64,000 bases of DNA from Flavobacteriales bacterium (GTDB taxonomy: Bacteria > Bacteroidota > Bacteroidia > Flavobacteriales_F > PHOS-HE28): positions 1,178,001-1,242,000 of the forward strand of contig JADJQW010000002.1 in the NCBI GenBank assembly GCA_016712535.1. The letters are read 5' to 3'. The notes under the pieces are model-generated. The model was not told where the DNA came from. It saw only the letters and a program-made list of their open reading frames with translations, and made no database searches. The position numbers and the translations under genes were made by a program. Shown here piece by piece: positions 50,364-59,496 of the stretch. Numbering within the stretch: the stretch's first letter is position 1; the number at the start of each line of letters is the position of its first letter.

Positions 50364-51005
50364 TCAGCGCGGGTTGGTTGGCATCAACAGCACACGCTCC
50401 TTCTTCACCGGCGCCGACCAGGTGAGGCCGAATCGCTCGACGTATTTCTCCAGCGGTTCAAGTCCCACGGCAGCCCTGCGCTCGTTCACATGCTCCTCAT
50501 CCGCGATGGGTTGCACGAAGCCCTTGCCATCCTTCCAGCCGATTTGCGATCCGAAGATCTGGGGACGGCCATGGTTCACGGCTACACGGTCTTCGAGCAT
50601 GGCCAGTTGGTGCGGCTTCGCAGCGCCGCGTTCCACGGCTTCGCGCATCAGCTCGAGGTATTCGGCCTGCCGGCCAGGATGAGCATCGGCGTGCTGGATC
50701 ACCAGGAAGAGTGCGGTGTTCGCCTTGTGGCCGATCGCATCCTCACCCAACCATCCCGCACTGTCCATGATGGCCATCACGCGCTGCAGGTTCAAGCTGT
50801 CCTGCATGATCATATGCGCGATCACGCTGTCCTTTTGCGCACCCGGGATGTAGTGGTGCACGTTATTCCGGTCGCGCTGATCGAGGTCGTATATGCGCTC
50901 GAGCTCGACGCGAAGTGACTCCATTGGTGCAGAGCGCGCCGCTGGCCCTTGTGCGTGCGCGTGACCGGCCTGGAAGAGTAGCACCATGAAGAGGAGCATT
51001 CGCAT
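50364..51005 (-). CDS. DUF6624 exported protein
   Basis: 213 aa from the ATG at 51005 (signal MRMLLFMVLLFQAGHAHA). Family segments: LERIYDLDQRDRNNVHHYI, WLGEDAIGHKANTALFLVIQ, HADAHPGRQAEYLELMREAV, HQLAMLEDRVAVNHGRPQIF and NERRAAVGLEPLEKYVERFG. No activity is known. It lies 11 nt downstream of the MFS-rhodanese gene and so may be the distal gene of the ars transcript. Confidence 0.82.
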   Translation of the reverse strand: MRMLLFMVLLFQAGHAHAQGPAARSAPMESLRVELERIYDLDQRDRNNVHHYIPGAQKDSVIAHMIMQDSLNLQRVMAIMDSAGWLGEDAIGHKANTALFLVIQHADAHPGRQAEYLELMREAVERGAAKPHQLAMLEDRVAVNHGRPQIFGSQIGWKDGKGFVQPIADEEHVNERRAAVGLEPLEKYVERFGLTWSAPVKKERVLLMPTNPR

Positions 51006-51016
51006 GGGCGGGGTGT

Positions 51017-52501
51017 TCAAGTCCAGCCCAATGTACCGCCGCACAACCACCAGGTCCGTTCGAAACCCAGGTCGCGGAGCACCTGCGCGGCCTGGGCACT
51101 GCGTCCACCTCCTTTGGCGCACACGGTGACGATCCGCTCTTTAGGCGACCACTCCCTGACGCGTTCAATCAACTCGGTGATCGGGATGTTGATCGCTTCG
51201 GGCAGGTGTCCGCTGGCGTATTCCTCGGGGCTGCGCACATCCACCACGATCACGCTGGGCTTTCCAAGCATAGGCTTCAGGTCTTCCGGGTCCAGGCACT
51301 TGCGCTCGCTGGGCATTCGCCACCACACCACCACGCCGCTGAGCACCGTTACCGTACCGATGGCGAGAATGGAAGCGGTGATCCCAAAGCGATCTGCTAT
51401 GAGGCCGGTGATCAGCGCGCCGATGGCATAGCCGAGGTCACGCCACAGGCGGAACACGCCCACGGCCTCACTGCGCTGTTGCGGATGCGTGTGCGCGGCG
51501 AGCACTGCGAGGAACGTGGGGTAGACCAGCGCGGTGCCGAGTCCGAGCGCTGCGCTGAGCGCGATGTAAGCACCTTGTGCATGCACGAATGGCAGACCGA
51601 GGATTGCGAGGCCTTGCAGCACCATCCCGATGATCAGCAGCGAGCGACGGTTCACATGATCGGCGAGCTTGCCGGTGAAGAGCTGGCCAAGGCCCCACAC
51701 GGCGGGGTACACGGCGGCGATGAGGCCGATGCGTTCCTGGCCGAGGCCCTCGTTCAGCAGCAGCACGGGCAGCAGGCCCCACAGCATGCCGTCGTTCAGG
51801 TTGTTCACCAGCCCGGCTTGAGTGACGCTGCCCAGCGTGCGGTGCGTGAGGCTGGCCTCCACGAACACGCGCTTGAGTTTCGGGATCGCGCTGGTCACAC
51901 TCTCTGCCGCTACATGGTGCACGGTGTCCTTCACCCAAAGCAGCGTAAGCAACAGGCCGATCACCGCGATGCCGATCCCCACCTGGAAGGGCACCGGTCG
52001 CGGACCGTACTGCGCAGCCAGATAGCCGGTGAGGAAGGCCATGCCGCCCACGGCGAGGTAACCGGCGAACTCATTGAGGCCCATGGCGAGGCCGCGGTCC
52101 TTTTCGCCCACGAGGTCCATCTTCATCACCACGGTGCTGCTCCACGCGAAGCCTTGGTGGATGCCAAGCAGGATGTTCGCCGCTACCACCCACGCCCAGG
52201 CATCGGCGTAGATGAGCATGAATGGAACAGGAAGTGCCAGCAGCCATCCGGTGATGAGCAAGGCCTTGCGACCATAGCGCCCGGCAAGCCTTCCGGTGAA
52301 ATAGTTCGCCAACGCCTTACTGACGCCGAAGGCCATGATGAAGCTCAGCGCAGCGGCATGCGAAGCGACCCCGAACTCAAGCTCCGCGAGCACGGGCAGC
52401 ACGGTGCGTTCGACGCCCACCATGCCGCCCACGAATGCGTTGACGATGACGAGCAGCGTGAACTGCTTCCAATTCGCGCGGAGGCCGAGCGGGGTATTCA
52501 T
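51017..52501 (-). CDS. MFS transporter fused to a C-terminal rhodanese domain
   Basis: 494 aa; start ATG 52501 overlaps the aquaporin stop by 4 nt. Residues about 10-385 form a 12-helix MFS (GVERTVLPVLAELEFGV, TGRLAGRYGRKALLITGWLL, GKLADHVNRRSLLIIGMVLQ). Residues about 395-494 form a rhodanese domain (VIVVDVRSPEEYASGHLPEA) with the catalytic Cys in VTVCAKGGGRSAQAA. Context says arsenic efflux. A rhodanese could deliver sulfane sulfur to the substrate, for example to make a thio-arsenical, or act as redox sensor; both are hypotheses. Confidence 0.9.
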   Translation of the reverse strand: MNTPLGLRANWKQFTLLVIVNAFVGGMVGVERTVLPVLAELEFGVASHAAALSFIMAFGVSKALANYFTGRLAGRYGRKALLITGWLLALPVPFMLIYADAWAWVVAANILLGIHQGFAWSSTVVMKMDLVGEKDRGLAMGLNEFAGYLAVGGMAFLTGYLAAQYGPRPVPFQVGIGIAVIGLLLTLLWVKDTVHHVAAESVTSAIPKLKRVFVEASLTHRTLGSVTQAGLVNNLNDGMLWGLLPVLLLNEGLGQERIGLIAAVYPAVWGLGQLFTGKLADHVNRRSLLIIGMVLQGLAILGLPFVHAQGAYIALSAALGLGTALVYPTFLAVLAAHTHPQQRSEAVGVFRLWRDLGYAIGALITGLIADRFGITASILAIGTVTVLSGVVVWWRMPSERKCLDPEDLKPMLGKPSVIVVDVRSPEEYASGHLPEAINIPITELIERVREWSPKERIVTVCAKGGGRSAQAAQVLRDLGFERTWWLCGGTLGWT

Positions 52502-53145
52502 GCCGAAAGTGAATTCCGGAGCCAGGACCAAGTGTTGGCGGCCAGCAGCGCCCCAAGCACCGGAGCAACGATGTAGATCCATAGCGCCCGTAAATCACCC
52601 GAGACCAGCGCCGGTGCGATGCTCCGCGCCGGGTTCATGCTCGCCCCGGTGATCGGGCCGGCGAAGAGCGCCTCCAGGCCAACGACCGCACCGATGGCGA
52701 TGCCGGCCATCACGCCCACCTCCTTCGAGCCATGCGCCACCTGCAGGATCACGAGCATGAGGAAGTAAGTGAGGAGTACTTCCAGGATGAAACTCTGCAT
52801 CTCACTACCGGTAGGGAAGGTGGCGCCGAGCGTGGCGTTCTCCGGGAACATGAAGCGCAGTGTCAGCGATGCGAGCAACGCGCCGCTGAGCTGCGCGACG
52901 ATGTAGGGCGCGGCCTCTTTCAAAGGGAAGCGCTTGGCCACCACGAACCCGATCGTCACGGCCGGGTTCAAGTGCGCGCCCGACAAGTCGCCGAACGCAT
53001 AGATCATCGCCAGCACGATGAGCCCGAAGGTGGCCGCAACGCCTAAGTGCCCGAGCGCGCCGGTCTGCTCGTTGATGATGATCGCCCCCGTGCCCGCGAA
53101 GACGAGCGCATAGGTCCCGATCAGCTCTGCGACGTAGCGCCTCAT
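52498..53145 (-). CDS. MIP/aquaglyceroporin (AqpS-type arsenite channel candidate)
   Basis: 215 aa, six helices with both NPA boxes: GAHLNPAVTIGF and GASMNPARSIAP. It starts at ATG 53145 overlapping arsC by 4 nt. In rhizobial ars operons AqpS takes the place of an arsenite pump and lets arsenite flow out after ArsC reduction. Coupling to arsC here argues for the same use; a general glycerol or water channel is less likely in this setting. Confidence 0.9.
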   Translation of the reverse strand: MRRYVAELIGTYALVFAGTGAIIINEQTGALGHLGVAATFGLIVLAMIYAFGDLSGAHLNPAVTIGFVVAKRFPLKEAAPYIVAQLSGALLASLTLRFMFPENATLGATFPTGSEMQSFILEVLLTYFLMLVILQVAHGSKEVGVMAGIAIGAVVGLEALFAGPITGASMNPARSIAPALVSGDLRALWIYIVAPVLGALLAANTWSWLRNSLSA

Positions 53146-53552
53146 GCATGCTGCGCGATGAAGTCCTTGCAATAGGCCTTGATCTCGTCGCGCACCCGAC
53201 GGAATGCAGCCATGATCTCCGCTTCAGTGCCCGAGACCTTCGCCGGGTCGGTGAAGTCGCGGTGGTGCTTCTGCGCGCTGGTGGGGAACCAAGGGCAGCG
53301 CTCCTTCGCGTTGTCGCACACGGTGATCACATGATCGAAGGCAAGGTCGCGGTACTCGTCCACGTTGTTGCTCGTGTGGCGACTGATGTCGATCCCGTCC
53401 TCCTTCATGATCGCGATCGCGCGTGGGTTCACGCCGTGCGTCTCCACACCTGCGCTGAGCACTTCGACCGCGGACCCGCCGAAGTGCTGCAGGTAGCCGT
53501 GGGCGATCTGGCTGCGGCAGCTGTTGCCGGTGCAGAGCACGAGGATGCGCAT
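53142..53552 (-). CDS. arsC: Thioredoxin-coupled arsenate reductase
   Basis: 136 aa, low-molecular-weight phosphatase fold. P loop CTGNSCRS (C7, R13; C-x5-R) and the redox pair C79 and C86 in VITVCDNAKERCPWFP are all present, matching the Staphylococcus/Bacillus-type enzyme rather than the glutaredoxin type. It reduces arsenate to arsenite. It overlaps arsM (1 nt) and the channel gene (4 nt). Confidence 0.95.
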   Translation of the reverse strand: MRILVLCTGNSCRSQIAHGYLQHFGGSAVEVLSAGVETHGVNPRAIAIMKEDGIDISRHTSNNVDEYRDLAFDHVITVCDNAKERCPWFPTSAQKHHRDFTDPAKVSGTEAEIMAAFRRVRDEIKAYCKDFIAQHA

Positions 53553-54469
53553 CAGCAGCAGGTGCTATCGATCCCGTAGCCGCAGGTTTCACCCGTGGCC
53601 AGCTTCACCTTTTCGGTGCCCTCGGCGTTCGGTGCGCAGCAGGCGTCCTTCTGGGTCACTTTGCCGGGTTTGTGCGCCGATACCGTGATGCTGAAGGTGC
53701 CAGCGCCGCTGGCCTTGTAGGCGGCAATCTCATCCGCACTGAGGTACTTGGAGAGAATGTCGTCCGGCAGATTGATCGGCTTCCGTTTCTGGATCGTCAC
53801 CTGCTCGAATCCGAGGTCGTGGATGATGCCGAGGTATTCGCTCTCCGGTAAGGCACCGGCCACGCAGCCCGCATACATCTCGGCGCTTTCCTTCAACCGT
53901 GCGGGGATGTCACCGCGCAGCACCACATCGCTGATGCTGAAGTGGCCTCCAGGCTTGAGCACGCGCAGCACCTCGCTGAAGGCCTTGCGTTTGTCGGGCA
54001 CCAGGTTCAGCACGCAGTTGCTCACCACCACGTCCACGATGTTGCTCGTGAGCGGCAGCGCTTCGATGTCGCCCTGGCGGAACTCGACATTCTGGTAGCC
54101 GAGCTTCTTCGCGTTCTCCTTCGCCTTGGCGATCATCTCGGGTGTGAAGTCCACGCCGATCACGCGGCCGTCCTCACCGGTCTCGTGGCGCGCCACGAAG
54201 CAATCGTTGCCTGCGCCGCTGCCCAGGTCGAGCACCGTGTCGCCCTTCTTGATTCCGGCGAATTGCGTTGGCAGCCCGCAGCCCAGCCCGAGGTCCGCGT
54301 CGGGGTTATAGCCTTCCACCTGGGTGTAGTCATCGGTCATGATGTTGTAAACCTCCGTGCTGCAGCCACCGGCGCCGCAGCAACTGCTGGCGTTGGTGTC
54401 CTTGTCCTGTTGGGCGATCTCCGCGTACCTGGCGCGGACCATGTCCTTGGTCTCTTGAGCGGTGTTCAT
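53552..54469 (-). CDS. arsM: Arsenite S-adenosylmethionine methyltransferase
   Basis: 305 aa from the ATG at 54469. SAM site VLDLGSGAGNDCFVAR and IGVDFTPEMIAKAK. The three catalytic Cys are C64 (GLGCGLP), C152 (SNCVLNL) and C202 (YAGCVAGAL). Extra Cys clusters lie at the N-terminus (SSCCGAGGC) and at the tail (DACCAP, GETCGYGIDSTCC) and may load arsenite. It converts arsenite to methylated, partly volatile species. The stop overlaps the arsC start by 1 nt. Confidence 0.95.
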   Translation of the reverse strand: MNTAQETKDMVRARYAEIAQQDKDTNASSCCGAGGCSTEVYNIMTDDYTQVEGYNPDADLGLGCGLPTQFAGIKKGDTVLDLGSGAGNDCFVARHETGEDGRVIGVDFTPEMIAKAKENAKKLGYQNVEFRQGDIEALPLTSNIVDVVVSNCVLNLVPDKRKAFSEVLRVLKPGGHFSISDVVLRGDIPARLKESAEMYAGCVAGALPESEYLGIIHDLGFEQVTIQKRKPINLPDDILSKYLSADEIAAYKASGAGTFSITVSAHKPGKVTQKDACCAPNAEGTEKVKLATGETCGYGIDSTCC

Positions 54470-54516
54470 GGTTCTTGGTTGTTGGGGCGCGTCATGCCGC
54501 GCCCGTAAAGGGTGAT

Positions 54517-54840
54517 CTAGCAGCAGTTGTTGCTCACGCTCGTGAGCAGTTTGTCCATGCCCTTCTTCAGCGTGTTCCAGCCCTTGGGGTCGATGCAGTA
54601 GCTCACGCTGGTGCCTTCGATGGTGCCCTGGATGAGCCCGGCGTTCTTCAGCTCCCACAGGTGCTGGCTGATGGTGGCCTGCGCCAGCCCCAGTTCCTCC
54701 ACGAGCGAGCCGTTCACGCAGGTGCCCCGTTTCACGAGGTATTGCAGGATGGCGATGCGCGCCGGATGGCCGAGCACCTTGGCGAGGGCGGCCATGCGGT
54801 TCTGCTCATCGGTGAAGAGGTCGGCCTTGATGAGTCCCAT
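54517..54840 (-). CDS. arsR: ArsR-family repressor
   Basis: 107 aa. Winged HTH: KVLGHPARIAILQYLVKRGT and LVEELGLAQATISQHLWELK followed by the wing LIQGTIEGTSVSYCID. Cys residues are C41 (GTCVNG), C82 (SYCID) and the terminal NNCC; the usual ELCVCDL motif is absent, so the As(III) site is of another type, perhaps using C41 with the C-terminal pair. It heads the ars operon and faces two operator-like palindromes. Confidence 0.93.
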   Translation of the reverse strand: MGLIKADLFTDEQNRMAALAKVLGHPARIAILQYLVKRGTCVNGSLVEELGLAQATISQHLWELKNAGLIQGTIEGTSVSYCIDPKGWNTLKKGMDKLLTSVSNNCC

Positions 54841-54853
54841 GGTTCGTTAATAG

Positions 54854-54896
54854 ATCGCAATATTACGATGTACTGGCATCATCGCAATATTCCGAT
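54854..54896 (-). promoter_or_regulatory. Two ArsR-type operators
   Basis: ATCGCAATATTACGAT (54854-54869) and ATCGCAATATTCCGAT (54881-54896) are 16-bp near-palindromes 27 bp apart, identical except at one base, just upstream of arsR. ArsR/SmtB operators typically have this ATCG-x-AATAT-x-CGAT form. They probably repress the whole ars transcript. Confidence 0.8.
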
Positions 54897-54920
54897 GAAA
54901 GGATGTGATGGGCCGTTGGC

Positions 54921-56003
54921 CTACTTCGGGGCCGTGCGGTAGATCCAGACCCCGATCAGCGCGTAGCCGAGGTTCGGCAGCCACACGGCCAGGAAGGGGT
55001 CCATGCCGGCGTTGGTGGCGGCCACGGTCGTGAACTGCACCACGAAGAAGTACACGAGCACGAGCATCACGCCGACGGCGATGTGGAGCCCGGTGCCGCC
55101 GCGCACCTTGCGGCTGGCGATGCCCACGCCAATGAGGGTGAAGATGTAGGTGGCGAGGGGATAAGCGGTGCGCTGGTGCTTCTCGATCAGGTAAGGGCCC
55201 ACGCGGCCATCGCCCTGGCGCAGGCGGTCGGCGATGTAGGTGTTGAGCGCACCGGTGGGCATGGCCATGGCGGTCTCCACGCGCTGGCCGAGGTCGGCTG
55301 GGCGCAAGGGCAGCACGGTATCGAGCTCGAGTCCGCGCGTGAGGACATCGCCCTGTGCGCCCATCACGCGGCGCGAGTAGTTGATGGCGCGCCAATGGCC
55401 GCTGATGCTGTCGAACACGGCCCGTTCCGCGTCGAGCTTGCTGTGCAGCGCGCCGTTCTCCCAGCGCTCGAGCCCGAAGTCGTGCAGGGTGAGCGTCTCA
55501 ATGGAGAAGCGCTCGCCGTAGACGATCAGCCCCGGCGCGATCTCGCGGTGCAGGTGCCGGTCCTTCACCATGAAGGCCACCACGCGAACGTAATCCTCCT
55601 CGAAAGCGAGGCGCTTCTCATTGGCCTTGGGCAGCAGCTCGTGGTTCACGTACAAGCTGAGGACGGCGATGAGCGTGGCGCCGATGGCGTAGGGCCGCAT
55701 CAGGCGCGGGAAGCTCACGCCGCTGCTGAGCATGGCGATGATCTCGCTGCGGTGCGACAGGCGGCTGGTGAAGAGCAGCACGGCCAGGAAGGTGAAGAGG
55801 CCGCTGAAGCGGTTGGCATAGAACACCACGAAGTTCACGTAGTAATCGAAGGCGATGGCGTGGGCGCTGGGCTTGGTGCGCGCGAAGTCCTCGGTCTTCT
55901 CGCTCAGGTCGAAGACGATGGCCACCAGCATGATGAGCACCAGCATGAAGAAGAAGGTGCCCAGGAACTTCCGGAGGATGTAGCGGTCGAGGATGCGGAG
56001 CAT
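54921..56003 (-). CDS. LptF/LptG family lipopolysaccharide export permease
   Basis: 360 aa. Six membrane helices in two blocks (residues about 12-120 and 265-357) flank a periplasmic beta-jellyroll (LVIYGERFSIETLTLHDFGL, AINYSRRVMGAQGD). N-terminal motif LDRYILRKFLGTFFFMLVLI is typical of YjgP/YjgQ. It moves LPS from the inner membrane to the Lpt bridge. LptF versus LptG cannot be settled here. Confidence 0.92.
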   Translation of the reverse strand: MLRILDRYILRKFLGTFFFMLVLIMLVAIVFDLSEKTEDFARTKPSAHAIAFDYYVNFVVFYANRFSGLFTFLAVLLFTSRLSHRSEIIAMLSSGVSFPRLMRPYAIGATLIAVLSLYVNHELLPKANEKRLAFEEDYVRVVAFMVKDRHLHREIAPGLIVYGERFSIETLTLHDFGLERWENGALHSKLDAERAVFDSISGHWRAINYSRRVMGAQGDVLTRGLELDTVLPLRPADLGQRVETAMAMPTGALNTYIADRLRQGDGRVGPYLIEKHQRTAYPLATYIFTLIGVGIASRKVRGGTGLHIAVGVMLVLVYFFVVQFTTVAATNAGMDPFLAVWLPNLGYALIGVWIYRTAPK

Positions 56004-56034
56004 GTGCTGGGCTATCGCGCAAGGGCCTGCGCAC

Positions 56035-56098
56035 GGGCCTCGGGCCTCGGGCCGCGGGCTGGATCGCGGACAAGCCCGCGGCCCGCGGCCTGAAGCCC
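56035..56098. repeat. Long GC-rich inverted repeat between tgt and lptF/G
   Basis: GGGCCGCGGGCT (56049-56060) and its complement (56073-56084) are perfect around a 12-nt loop. The stem continues with a few mismatches to 56035 and 56098. It lies 21 nt after the tgt stop, without a T run, so it may be a weak terminator or a member of a dispersed family with the hairpin at 1330-1398. Confidence 0.7.
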
Positions 56099-56118
56099 AA
56101 CGTCGTGCTGGCGCATCA

Positions 56119-57249
<1,131 letters not shown>

Positions 57250-57259
57250 CGGGTGGCCG

Positions 57260-57267
57260 CGAATCTA
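57260..57267 (-). promoter_or_regulatory. Candidate -7 box of tgt
   Basis: On the minus strand TAGATTCG, a TAnnTTTG variant, 10 nt before the tgt ATG at 57249. Confidence 0.4.
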
Positions 57268-57350
57268 GGCTGGGGCGTCCGCTGCGCTCAGCGCGGAATC
57301 GGTGTTCATAACTGCTTTTGGCGCAGCCGTCGCACGACTAGCGCCCCCGG

Positions 57351-57358
57351 TAGTTTCG
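57351..57358 (+). promoter_or_regulatory. Candidate -7 box of the glycosyltransferase gene
   Basis: TAGTTTCG, 38 nt before the ATG at 57397. Confidence 0.35.
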
Positions 57359-57396
57359 CCAGCGCTTGCGCCGCCTTGCTGCGGCTTCGCGATTGC

Positions 57397-58497
57397 ATGT
57401 GGTCCATTGAATTCCAAGTGATGCTCGGCGCGCTCGTGGTGCTGCTGGCCTACCATGCGCTCATGTTCGCGCGGCTGGCCTTCGGCAAGCGCACGGCCCA
57501 GCCCGACCGTGACCTGCCCGTCAGCGTGGTGATCTGCGCCCGCAACGAGGCGCGCACGCTCGAGGAGCTGATCCCCGCACTCATGCAGCAGGACCACCGC
57601 GCCTTCGAGGTGGTGGTGGTGAACGACCGCAGCGACGATGATACCTGGGAGATCCTGCAATGGATGAAGCCCAAGTACCCGCTCCTGAAGCCCGTGAACA
57701 TCCAGGCCGATGAGCGCTTCAACTACGGGAAGAAGATCGCGCTGGGCGTGGGGGTGCGCTCCGCATCGCACCCGCATGTGCTGCTCACCGACGCCGACTG
57801 CGTGCCGGCCAGCACCGATTGGATCGCGCTGATGGCCTCCGGCTTCCGCGATGGCAGGAAGATCGTGATCGGCCACAGCCCGTACGCGAAGTCGCCCGGC
57901 TTGGGCAGCGTGCTCGAGCGCTACGATGGCGCCATCAAGGCCATGCAATACCTCGGCTTCGCGCAGGCGGGCATCCCGTACATGGGGGTGGGCCGCAACC
58001 TGGGCTACGCCAGCGAGGTCTTCTTCGGCGCCAGCGGCCCCAAGCAGCACAACCACCTCATGAGCGGCGACGATGATCTCCTGATCAACGAGGTGGCGCG
58101 CCGTGGCAACACCGCCGTGGTGGCCGATCCGCGGAGCTTCATGACCACGCGGCCCACGCCCGATCTGCCCACCTGGATCCGGCGCAAGCGCAGGCACTAC
58201 ACCACCGCGCTGCATTACCGCTTCGGCCACCAGCTGCTGCTGATGCTGCTGCCGCTGGCGCGCATGGTCTTCTGGGCGGCCCTCGCCGTGCTGCTCGTGA
58301 GGCAGCGCTGGGTGGAGGCCGGCATCGGCATCGGCGCGCAGCTCCTGCTGCTGCAGCCCGTGGCCATGGCCGCGCTGCGCCGTTTGCAGGCCGGTGCCAT
58401 CGCCTGGCTCGCCCTGCCCTTGGAATGGCTGTTCCTACTTTTGGATCCGTTGCTGTACGCCAGCACGATCCTCGTAAAGCCCAAACGATGGAAGTGA
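57397..58497 (+). CDS. Family 2 glycosyltransferase, membrane-bound
   Basis: 366 aa from the ATG at 57397. An N-terminal membrane helix (FQVMLGALVVLLAYHALMFA), then the GT-A domain: VSVVICARNEARTLEELIPA, VVNDRSDDDTWEIL, LLTDADCVPA (DxD), GDDDLLINEV (acidic base region), RRKRRHYTT. C-terminal helices at about 285-355. It probably adds a sugar to a lipid or envelope polymer. The downstream sigma gene starts within its last codons. Confidence 0.9.
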   Translation: MWSIEFQVMLGALVVLLAYHALMFARLAFGKRTAQPDRDLPVSVVICARNEARTLEELIPALMQQDHRAFEVVVVNDRSDDDTWEILQWMKPKYPLLKPVNIQADERFNYGKKIALGVGVRSASHPHVLLTDADCVPASTDWIALMASGFRDGRKIVIGHSPYAKSPGLGSVLERYDGAIKAMQYLGFAQAGIPYMGVGRNLGYASEVFFGASGPKQHNHLMSGDDDLLINEVARRGNTAVVADPRSFMTTRPTPDLPTWIRRKRRHYTTALHYRFGHQLLLMLLPLARMVFWAALAVLLVRQRWVEAGIGIGAQLLLLQPVAMAALRRLQAGAIAWLALPLEWLFLLLDPLLYASTILVKPKRWK

Positions 58498-59096
58498 ACG
58501 AGAACCTCAGTGAGAAGGCCCGGTACGATTACATCCTCGTGCGCAAGGCCGTGGACAAGGGCGACCAGAAGGCCTATGCCGAGCTGATGAGCCGCTACCG
58601 CGACAGCATCTACTTCATGCTGTTGAAGATGATCAACAACAAGGACGATGCGGAGGACCTCACCATCGAGGCCTTCGGCAAGGCCTTCATCCGGCTGAAG
58701 CAATACACGCCGAACTACGCCTTCAGCACCTGGCTCTTCAAGATCGCATCGAACAACTGCATCGACTGGATCCGGAAACAGAAGAAGAAGACCTTCTCCA
58801 TCGATGCGCCCATCGGCACCGACGACGGCGACGAGATGACCATCGAGCTCAAGGGCCATGGCCCCGATCCCGCCGATGTGGCCATCCGCAACCAGAAGAA
58901 CGCCGTGATGCGCGAAGTGGTGGACAAGCTGAAGCCGCGCTACAAGCAGCTGGTGGAGCTCCGCTACTACCAGGAGTACAGCTACGAGGAGATCGCGCAG
59001 GAGCTCGACCTGCCCCTCGGCACCGTGAAGGCCCAGCTCTTCCGCGCCCGCGAGTTCCTCATGGGCCTGCTCGACGCGCGCAAGGATTCGATCTGA
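58488..59096 (+). CDS. ECF-type RNA polymerase sigma factor
   Basis: 202 aa; ATG 58488 overlaps the glycosyltransferase end by 10 nt. Region 2: DQKAYAELMSRYRDSIYFML, DDAEDLTIEAFGKAFIRLKQ, FSTWLFKIASNNCIDWIRKQ. Region 4: LKPRYKQLVELRYYQEYSYE, EIAQELDLPLGTVKAQLFRA. No anti-sigma gene is adjacent. Conserved sigma factors of this kind in Bacteroidota are often constitutive rather than stress-induced. Confidence 0.92.
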   Translation: MEVNENLSEKARYDYILVRKAVDKGDQKAYAELMSRYRDSIYFMLLKMINNKDDAEDLTIEAFGKAFIRLKQYTPNYAFSTWLFKIASNNCIDWIRKQKKKTFSIDAPIGTDDGDEMTIELKGHGPDPADVAIRNQKNAVMREVVDKLKPRYKQLVELRYYQEYSYEEIAQELDLPLGTVKAQLFRAREFLMGLLDARKDSI

Positions 59097-59225
59097 GCAT
59101 GCCGTCCTTCGCGTGTCACGCCGGAAACCGTGCGCGCTCTTCGTTCCGCACGTCACGCTGGAAGCCGTCCACGCAGGACCGTGGGTTGGCAGGCTCTCCG
59201 GCGTCACACCAAGCACCCCATCATC

Positions 59226-59366
59226 ATGGGCGTTGAGTTGATCGCCAAGTGCTTCCCCGAGCTCACCGCCGCGTTCTGCGCGTTACGCCGGAAGCCGAGT
59301 GCGCGGGCAAGCGCGCTGGCAGGCTATCCGGCGTCACACGAATCACTCCATCATCATGGACGTTGA
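59226..59366 (+). CDS. Minigene 1 in the rsmG leader (46 aa)
   Basis: It begins MGVELIAKCFPELTA, copying the RsmG N-terminus (MGVELIAKYFPELTA), then leaves homology and ends HHHGR-stop. The stop lies 11 nt inside the next copy's start. It could be a by-product of duplication or an upstream translated leader. Confidence 0.25.
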   Translation: MGVELIAKCFPELTAAFCALRRKPSARASALAGYPASHESLHHHGR

Positions 59367-59496
59367 GTTGATCGCCAAGTACTTCCCCGAGCTCACCGCC
59401 GCGTTCTACGCGTCACGCCGGAAGCCGTGCGCGCAGGACAGTGGGTTGGCAGGCTATCCGGCGTCTCACCAAGCACCCCATCATCATGGGCGTTGA
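59356..59496 (+). CDS. Minigene 2 in the rsmG leader (46 aa)
   Basis: It begins MDVELIAKYFPELTA and ends HHHGR-stop, overlapping the real rsmG start by 11 nt. The length is identical to minigene 1, showing that the open frame survived in both copies. Coupling to rsmG translation is possible. Confidence 0.25.
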   Translation: MDVELIAKYFPELTAAFYASRRKPCAQDSGLAGYPASHQAPHHHGR

